Of a stretch of DNA of 19,569 nucleotides, positions 14,226-19,569 are shown in pieces. The notes under the pieces were generated by a model, which worked only from the letters and a program-made list of their open reading frames with translations, did not search any database and was not told the origin of the DNA. Source of the stretch: Actinomycetes bacterium. Its GTDB lineage: Bacteria; Actinomycetota; Coriobacteriia; Coriobacteriales; JAEZXW01. The translations under genes and the position numbers were made by a program. Numbering within the stretch: the stretch's first letter is position 1; every line of letters begins with the position of its first letter. The DNA is taken from assembly GCA_023419515.1 (NCBI GenBank), contig JAEZXW010000080.1:1-19569 (forward strand). The letters run 5' to 3'.

Positions 14226-17200
14226 GTGAACGCAAGGCATCATGATGCAGTTTTAACGAAGCAATCCCTGTGGGGAGGTGTCTTTCTTGCGGCTTGTTTG
14301 ATCATGCTCAGCCTCGCGCTCCTGCCTTTTAGGAGTTTTGCAGTGACTGGTCAAGAGATGACGCCAGGCGGTACGGCCGCAAACGACTTCACGATTTCGA
14401 GCGTCAAGCTCATCGATCCTGACGATGAGAATACGCCACCAACGGCGGTAGCTTATTACGTGCCCGACATTGCAAGTCAGTCATTCCAGATTGAGTATCG
14501 CTTTGATACGCAGCGCCATGACCAGGTCGGCGGACAAACCCTTGAGCTTAAGATCCCTGATGGCTTTAAGGTTGCTACGGTTAGCTCACCACGTCCTTTT
14601 ATCGTGAATGGAGCTCCTCAAGGTAGTTACACCCTCGATGGTGAGGCTGGCGTAGTTCGCATTCAATTTAATAACACGGTCGACAACCTGACCAACGGTG
14701 TCTTTAGGGCTGATGTCACCACCGACAACGCTTTTCTGGCAACCAAGGATGGTCAGACCATCACCGTTGGTGCTCAGGTGATCAAGGTTATGAAGCAGGA
14801 GATCCCAACGGGCAATGGCCTGCTTTCTAAGGAAGGCGCAACCACGGGTACGGGTGCAGAGAACTTGCAGCCCAATCAGATCCAGTGGACCATCGGCATT
14901 AACCCACTCAAGCTTTCAAACCTTAAAGACGAGGTTGTTATTGAGGATAAGATCCCTGGTTACCGCACCGCCGCTCGCGTTGTCTATGACGGCATCGCCC
15001 AGCAGCCAAATCCAACGACGCTCGCTGTCTACGATCCAGAAAAGATGGAAGTTATTCCAGGTGCTGCAGCAACGCTAAACCCTGGTAAGAACGGCTTTTC
15101 GCTCACCCTTGACCCATCTGTAGTCAATGGTCGTCAGCTTGCCATCATGTATGTCGTTGAGTATGCAACGACTGACGCAGCGTCACTGCTTAAGATCCCT
15201 AACAATGTTGTGCTTGAGCCAAGTGCCGATTTTCCTGACGGTCAAAGTCTTTCAGTCGTGACCGACAGAAGCTCAGGTTCTGGTGACTCGGCTGGTTACG
15301 GCACCTTTGCTGAGAACCATTATTTCTTCAACTCCATGGAAAAGCTTGCTCAGGGTAAAGAGAGCGCTGATCGTAAGATTGTTCAGGAGGAGCCCACTGA
15401 GGCGCTCGCAGATGTTGAGATCTCTTCATCTGCATTTAGTGAAGCAGCGCTGCAGAAGATTGGCTATCGTCTCGTTAAGATGGAGGCGGGAAATGCCGAT
15501 ACCGGCACCGTTCAGCCAACCGATCACGAGTACAACTCATTCTATGAGACCAATAAGCACAAAGAGGTTAATTACTACTACGTCAGAGTTCAGCAGCCAG
15601 GCGCATTTGAGGAGACTCACCTCTATTACGCCTCTGACAATGACATGACGGCAGACAATCCAGAGGCCGATAAGACCTACACGGATGATTCTCAAAAGGG
15701 CACACCAGACCAGACCTACACGCACCAAAAGCGTGACGTTGCTGGTTACCATCTCGTCTCAGTCACCAGTGAATCTGAGCCTCAGGCAAGTTTTAACGTC
15801 AACGGCGAGCAGGCAACTGGTAACTTTGTTGAAGGCAAGACGGTTTCTGTCGTCTATAAGTACGTGAAGGATGCTCCTAAGACAGGTACCTTCCAAGCAG
15901 TGCACCTTTACTATGACAGCGAAGATGATCTGGCAAAGGACAATCCAGCTGATACCGTTGTTGAGCAAAAGCAAGAGGGCACAGCGGCTGAGGAGTATTC
16001 GCACGTTAAGAAGGAAAAGGGCGACTACAAGTTTGTGAGCGTCGCTTCCGAGTCTGATCCAAAGGCAAATACGAGTGAGGACGGTGGCACGACTACCGGT
16101 AACTTTGTTCCAGAGAAAGAGCTCACCGTTACCTATAGGTATGTGAAGCCCGCTCCAGCTCCTGTTGAGCCTCCTGTTGAGCTCAAGAAGGGCACGTTCC
16201 AAGCAACACACCTGTATTACGACAGCGAGCAGGATATGATCGATGGTGTGGTCGCCCAGACTGTCACCGATCCTCAGCAGGAGGGCACCGAGGATCAACA
16301 GTATTCAAGCCAGCGCAACGAGATTGAGGGTTATAAGTTTGTGAGCGTCGTTTCTGAGTCAATACCTCAGGCAACCGTTGATCCTCAGGGCAATCAGGCA
16401 GCTGGTAGCTTTGTTGCTGAAAAACATCTCACTGCAATTTATAAGTATGTGAAGTCCGATGAACCAACAACGCCACCGGTACCCGTTGATCCTCCAACGC
16501 CTGTTGTGCCTCAGAAGGGTAGCCTCACGGTCACTCACCTGTATTATGACAGCAAAGAGGACATGAATAACAACACGCCTGCTAAGACGGTTGTTGAAGA
16601 GAAGCAAGAGGGTACCGAGGACGACGAATACACCCATGAGAAGCAGGAGGGTGACGGCTATGAATTTGTGAGCGTGACCTCCGAGTCTGATCCAAAGGCA
16701 AACACGAGCCCTCAGGGTAAGAAGAGCACGGGTAACTTTGTTCCAGAGAAAGAGCTCACCGTCGTTTATAAGTACGTTAAGCCTGCTCCAGAGCCTGTTG
16801 AGCCTTCAATCCCAGTTGAGGAGCCCAAGGGCAGCTTTGTGGTCAAGCATTTCTACTATGACAACGCCGATGACTTGATTAACAATAAGCCAATCGATGA
16901 GATGACGACAGTCGAGCGTCAGGAGGGCACTGAGGCTGAGGAGTACACGCACGCTCAGGTACCACAGCCTGGTTTTGAGCTTGCATCGGTTGAGACGATC
17001 TCTGAGATTCCGGCTCATGTCAACCAGGATGGTACCGAGGTATCCGGTAACTTTGTTGCCAATAAGGAGCTTGTTGTTGAGTACAAGTATCTGCGCGTTT
17101 CCACACCAAGCGAGGTTGTCCCTCCCTCAGAGGTAACACCTGAGAATCCAGGCATACCAGCGGTTGAGAGTGACAAGTCTCAAACCCAGCAGCAGGTCAA

Positions 17201-17324
17201 GCCTCAATCACTGCCAAAGACGGGCGACTTTGCCACTCTGGGATTAGTAGCTGCCATTGCAGTGCTCGGCAGCGCATCGATGCTTGTGTTTGGCGGCATG
17301 AGGTTTGCTCAAAAGCGTAAGTAG
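14226..17324 (+). CDS. LPXTG-anchored surface adhesin with MucBP-like repeats
   Basis: A 1032-residue secreted protein that sortase should attach to the cell wall. The signal peptide (1 to about 39) has a hydrophobic core and ends RSFA. Residues about 44-358 look like tandem immunoglobulin-like modules of the Cna/SdrG adhesin type: QTLELKIPDGF, then IQWTIGINPLKLSNLKDEV-type sequence from about 217. Six related repeats of 90-100 residues follow from 359, resembling MucBP domains (HLYYDS, GYxFVSV, GNFVxEKxLTVxYKYVK). They are joined by Pro/Val/Glu linkers. The end has LPKTG (996-1000), a hydrophobic helix and AQKRK, the standard sorting signal. ATG 14205 is in frame, but GGAGAGGA at 14213-14220 fits GTG 14226. 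It has its own promoter and terminator. The ligand, probably mucin or matrix, is inferred from family. Confidence 0.93.
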   Translation: MNARHHDAVLTKQSLWGGVFLAACLIMLSLALLPFRSFAVTGQEMTPGGTAANDFTISSVKLIDPDDENTPPTAVAYYVPDIASQSFQIEYRFDTQRHDQVGGQTLELKIPDGFKVATVSSPRPFIVNGAPQGSYTLDGEAGVVRIQFNNTVDNLTNGVFRADVTTDNAFLATKDGQTITVGAQVIKVMKQEIPTGNGLLSKEGATTGTGAENLQPNQIQWTIGINPLKLSNLKDEVVIEDKIPGYRTAARVVYDGIAQQPNPTTLAVYDPEKMEVIPGAAATLNPGKNGFSLTLDPSVVNGRQLAIMYVVEYATTDAASLLKIPNNVVLEPSADFPDGQSLSVVTDRSSGSGDSAGYGTFAENHYFFNSMEKLAQGKESADRKIVQEEPTEALADVEISSSAFSEAALQKIGYRLVKMEAGNADTGTVQPTDHEYNSFYETNKHKEVNYYYVRVQQPGAFEETHLYYASDNDMTADNPEADKTYTDDSQKGTPDQTYTHQKRDVAGYHLVSVTSESEPQASFNVNGEQATGNFVEGKTVSVVYKYVKDAPKTGTFQAVHLYYDSEDDLAKDNPADTVVEQKQEGTAAEEYSHVKKEKGDYKFVSVASESDPKANTSEDGGTTTGNFVPEKELTVTYRYVKPAPAPVEPPVELKKGTFQATHLYYDSEQDMIDGVVAQTVTDPQQEGTEDQQYSSQRNEIEGYKFVSVVSESIPQATVDPQGNQAAGSFVAEKHLTAIYKYVKSDEPTTPPVPVDPPTPVVPQKGSLTVTHLYYDSKEDMNNNTPAKTVVEEKQEGTEDDEYTHEKQEGDGYEFVSVTSESDPKANTSPQGKKSTGNFVPEKELTVVYKYVKPAPEPVEPSIPVEEPKGSFVVKHFYYDNADDLINNKPIDEMTTVERQEGTEAEEYTHAQVPQPGFELASVETISEIPAHVNQDGTEVSGNFVANKELVVEYKYLRVSTPSEVVPPSEVTPENPGIPAVESDKSQTQQQVKPQSLPKTGDFATLGLVAAIAVLGSASMLVFGGMRFAQKRK
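15300..17096 (+). repeat. Six-copy MucBP-like repeat array inside the adhesin gene
   Basis: Repeat units start at 15300 (degenerate), 15600, 15885, 16191, 16518 and 16830. Each opens with Gly-(Thr/Ser/Ala)-Phe/Leu and HLYY-like residues and closes with YKYVK or similar. The first unit keeps only the frame of the motif (GTFAENHYFF, GYRLVKM, VNYYYVRV). Units three (15885) and five (16518) share long identical DNA: 23 bp at 16047/16680 and 32 bp at 16098/16731, a constant offset of 633 bp. Confidence 0.88.
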
Positions 17325-17408
17325 TCCCGGAATGCACTGCATGACTCGGATGTTGCCATTGCAGTCATCACCGTGTTCATCACTACTCATAACATGCACC
17401 TCTTGTGA

Positions 17409-17442
17409 GGGGGCGGCCTTAAAGTGGCTGTCCCCTTTGTTT
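17409..17442 (+). terminator. Intrinsic terminator of the adhesin gene
   Basis: GGGGGCGGCC (17409-17418) and GGCTGTCCCC (17426-17435) form a ten-pair stem with two G-U pairs and a 7-base loop, followed by TTTGTTTTAT. It lies about 85 bp after the adhesin stop. The stretch 17325-17408 shows no gene. Confidence 0.85.
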
Positions 17443-17466
17443 TATCGGCGAACAGCATCGTATAAT
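17437..17466 (+). promoter_or_regulatory. Enolase promoter
   Basis: A perfect TATAAT (17461-17466) with TTGTTT 18 bases upstream (17437-17442). The -35 is the T-tract of the preceding terminator, so one gene ends where the next promoter begins. A leader of roughly 95 bases would result, holding a hairpin CTCAGC/GCTGAG (17511-17516, 17529-17534) 19 bases before the eno ribosome site. Confidence 0.65.
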
Positions 17467-17566
17467 TGCTATGTAAAGGGCGTCGTCGCAGGTATGATGA
17501 GGAAAACTCACTCAGCTGCAACGCGGACGCTGAGATCTTATTTACTTTTCGAGAAAGGCATCTTTC

Positions 17567-18853
17567 ATGGGTATGATCCTTGCGCTTTCGGCCCGAGAAA
17601 TCCTTGATTCACGAGGCAATCCGACCGTTGAGGTCGAAGTGTTGCTCGACAGCGGCGTGGTTGGTCGTGCAGCTGTGCCAAGCGGCGCATCAACTGGTGC
17701 GTTTGAGGCGGTTGAGCTGCGTGATGGCGATAAGAGCCGCTATCTCGGCAAGGGTGTGACCAAGGCAGTGGAGCACGTGATAGAGGAGATCGCCGAGCAC
17801 ATCGTCGGCAAGCCCGCCGATTGGCAGCGCGAGATCGATCTCACCATGATTGAGCTCGATGGTACGGATAACAAGGGTAGACTCGGTGCTAACGCGATGC
17901 TTGGCGTCTCGCTTGCTGTCGCCCGTGCTGCAGCACTCGATGCTGGCATGCCGCTCTATCGCTATCTCGGTGGTGTGAATGCGCGCATCCTGCCAACCCC
18001 GATGATGAACGTCTTGAACGGTGGCGCTCACGCCGATAACACCGTTGATTTTCAGGAGTACATGATCATGCCAACGGGCGCTGAAACCTTTGCTGAGGCG
18101 CTGCGTGGCTGCGCTGAGATCTATCACCACCTCAAGCAGGTGCTGCACGATCGTGGTCTTTCAACTGCAATCGGTGATGAGGGCGGTTTTGCACCAAACC
18201 TCTCAACCAATGAAGAGCCCCTCGAACTTTTGGTCGAGGCATGTAAGCGCGCGGGGTATGAGCCAGGCGAGCAAATCAAGTTTGCACTCGATCCGGCATC
18301 AACTGAGTTTTATGATGAGGCAAAGCAGCGCTATATCCTTGCCGGTGAGGGCAGGGAGCTTACGAGTGATGAGATGGTCGATTATTGGGCAGCGCTGGTC
18401 GAGAAGTATCCGATCATCTCGATCGAAGATGCCATGGCTGAGGAAGACTGGGAAGGCTGGCGCAAGCTCACCGAGCGTATCGGTAAGAGCGTTCAGCTTG
18501 TTGGTGACGACCTGTTTGTGACCAACACCGCTCGCCTGCAGAAGGGTATCGATACCAAGGCGGCAAACGCGATCCTCGTCAAGGTTAACCAGATCGGCAC
18601 GCTCACTGAGTCGCTCGAGGCAATTGAGCTTGCTAAGCAAAACGGTTATGCGACAATCATTTCACATCGCTCGGGTGAGACTGAGGATACCTTTATCGCT
18701 GATTTGTCACTTGCGGTTAATGCTGGCCAAATCAAGACGGGTGCCCCTTGTCGCAGCGATCGTGTTGCCAAGTACAACCAGCTTCTTCGCCTCGAAGAGC
18801 AGGTCGATTGTGGCTTTTATGCAGGCCTCAATGGCTTTTATAACATCGACTAA
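17567..18853 (+). CDS. eno: Enolase (phosphopyruvate hydratase)
   Basis: A 428-residue glycolytic enzyme converting 2-phosphoglycerate to phosphoenolpyruvate in the cytoplasm, also often found on the surface as a plasminogen binder. The family signatures are all present: DSRGNPTVEVEV, SGASTGAFEAVELRD, NGGAHADNTVDFQEYM, GDEGGFAPN, FALDPASTEF and SIEDAMAEEDWEGW. LVGDDLFVTN, ILVKVNQIGTLTES (enolase signature) and SHRSGETED follow. The magnesium ligands in ALDP, SIEDAM and GDD and the catalytic lysine of LVKVNQ are intact. Length is standard. AAAGG (17554-17558) is eight bases before ATG 17567; ATG 17573 is too far. It lies in the actinobacterial order mazG-x-eno-ftsB-like, with no terminator before the next gene. 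Confidence 0.98.
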   Translation: MGMILALSAREILDSRGNPTVEVEVLLDSGVVGRAAVPSGASTGAFEAVELRDGDKSRYLGKGVTKAVEHVIEEIAEHIVGKPADWQREIDLTMIELDGTDNKGRLGANAMLGVSLAVARAAALDAGMPLYRYLGGVNARILPTPMMNVLNGGAHADNTVDFQEYMIMPTGAETFAEALRGCAEIYHHLKQVLHDRGLSTAIGDEGGFAPNLSTNEEPLELLVEACKRAGYEPGEQIKFALDPASTEFYDEAKQRYILAGEGRELTSDEMVDYWAALVEKYPIISIEDAMAEEDWEGWRKLTERIGKSVQLVGDDLFVTNTARLQKGIDTKAANAILVKVNQIGTLTESLEAIELAKQNGYATIISHRSGETEDTFIADLSLAVNAGQIKTGAPCRSDRVAKYNQLLRLEEQVDCGFYAGLNGFYNID

Positions 18854-18933
18854 TGAGCGATCGATTAGCAGATCTTCGAGGAATGCAACACCGAGCAATA
18901 GGTAGTGTCGCACGTTATGACGCAGGATTTTGA
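18853..18933 (+). CDS. Possible 26-codon leader ORF between enolase and the FtsB-like gene
   Basis: An ATG overlaps the eno stop (TAATG; TAA 18851-18853) and opens 26 codons (MSDRLADLRGMQHRAIGSVA and six more) that end with TGA at 18931-18933, inside the start of the next gene. There is no Shine-Dalgarno of its own; ribosomes finishing eno could restart here and hand over to the FtsB-like start, which also lacks a good ribosome site. It may equally be chance. Confidence 0.22.
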   Translation: MSDRLADLRGMQHRAIGSVARYDAGF

Positions 18934-19569
18934 TCAACAGGCAAACACAGAGCGCATGTCAGTCGATGCCAGCGATGTCTCTCAAGTAGGCAGCTCATCG
19001 GTCGGCGCGCGTTTTGTGCAAAACAAGAATCTCAAGCGCGCTGTTCCATCAAAGCAGCGCGCTGCTCGTCGCGTGCCTAGTGTAGGTAAGCAGGCATCCG
19101 AGCGCCATAAGCTCGATCAATCGGTATCAACTGCGGGTCACAATCTTGCTCACAGGGTGAAGGACAAGATACAGCGCGGTGTAACGCAGGCTACCCAGCG
19201 TGCAGGGGATGCTTCGCGTCATGCACCTGCGGCGATTGATACGGCAGCGCATGTTGGCTCCACGGTCGGCGGTGCGGCAGCTGGCCTCTTTAAGCGATTT
19301 GTGGGTCTCATGCGTGGTACATCGAGCCGCGTCGGCGTGCCGGTTTATCAGATTGCCTTGGCGGTTGTGGTCGTCATCTTTTTGGCAGGCGTCTTTTTGT
19401 ACGGGCCATCTCGTGATTACTATCAGGCAATCCGTGAACACCAGCGTTTAACTGCAGTCCAGCTGGCGGTGCATGAAGAAAATGAAAAGCTTGGCAATCA
19501 GGTTTCGCGCCTACAGACCGAAGAGGGCATTGAGGACGAGGCACGAAAGCAGCATGGGCTAGTCAAGCC
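18917..19569 (+). CDS. FtsB/DivIC-type septum formation initiator, 3' end outside the window
   Basis: The reading frame from ATG 18917 is open to the window end (217 residues, incomplete). It encodes a long basic, Ala/Arg/Ser-rich cytoplasmic N-terminus (about 140 residues). One membrane helix follows (about 143-164, YQIALAVVVVIFLAGVFLYGP), then an extracytoplasmic coiled coil with a heptad-like pattern (AVQLAVHEENEKLGNQVSRL). The DEARKQHGLVK end is diagnostic of the FtsB/DivIC (septum formation initiator) family. These proteins link FtsL and FtsQ/DivIB in the divisome. An in-frame TAG at 18899 limits the start to GTG 18905, ATG 18917 or later; AGG lies too near or too far for each, so the start is uncertain. 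Position after eno is as in mycobacteria. The N-terminal extension is much longer than in E. coli FtsB. Confidence 0.85.
   Translation, partial: MTQDFDQQANTERMSVDASDVSQVGSSSVGARFVQNKNLKRAVPSKQRAARRVPSVGKQASERHKLDQSVSTAGHNLAHRVKDKIQRGVTQATQRAGDASRHAPAAIDTAAHVGSTVGGAAAGLFKRFVGLMRGTSSRVGVPVYQIALAVVVVIFLAGVFLYGPSRDYYQAIREHQRLTAVQLAVHEENEKLGNQVSRLQTEEGIEDEARKQHGLVK

Noticed and set aside
15300..17096. Regular repeats as a CRISPR array
   Set aside because: Unit length is about 300 bp, the frame is continuous and codes for protein domains; there are no short identical repeats with unique spacers.
17494..17607. 37-codon ORF in the eno leader that overlaps the eno start
   Set aside because: Composition is unremarkable, the ribosome site is weak, and it would run through the eno ribosome site and start in another frame. 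Kept only as a note.

Overview
The window looks like chromosome from a host-associated actinobacterium, most likely of the class Coriobacteriia (Atopobium/Olsenella/Collinsella-like). This rests on three things. The order mfd-mazG-(surface protein)-eno-FtsB-like matches the actinobacterial block known from mycobacteria (mfd-mazG-lpqU-eno-ftsB-like). Base composition is moderate, slightly G+C-rich by eye, lower than in most other actinobacteria. The accessory genes (sortase-anchored adhesin with MucBP-like repeats, LicD-type glycan decoration, tandem NSS amino acid transporters) fit a mucosal anaerobe. The taxonomic call is an inference; no rRNA gene is present.

Layout. 1-2190: the last codons of one NSS sodium-dependent transporter, a complete second NSS transporter, and a small nitroreductase. 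2187-2425: convergent intergenic with a strong bidirectional terminator. 2426-3820 (minus): uracil permease uraA with a structured leader that contains a candidate PyrR-binding loop. 4105-7363: a LicD + family 2 glycosyltransferase fusion protein, then a single-pass membrane protein of unknown function. 7426-8813: a DUF554 membrane protein and a second small membrane protein, probably co-transcribed. 8818-9492 (minus): endonuclease III, divergent from mfd.

9585-19569 is the conserved core: mfd and mazG overlap by 8 bp; then comes a 1032-residue LPXTG surface adhesin with its own promoter and terminator; then eno; then the beginning of an FtsB/DivIC-type divisome protein that runs off the window. 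The core genes handle DNA repair coupled to transcription (Mfd, Nth), nucleotide pool cleaning (MazG), glycolysis (Eno) and septum formation. The adhesin and LicD/GT proteins are the variable, host-facing part.

No tRNA, rRNA, insertion sequence, transposase, prophage gene or CRISPR array was seen. The most interesting items are the uraA leader, the repeat structure and position of the adhesin gene, the LicD-GT2 fusion, and the unrecognised membrane-anchored protein at 6218-7363.
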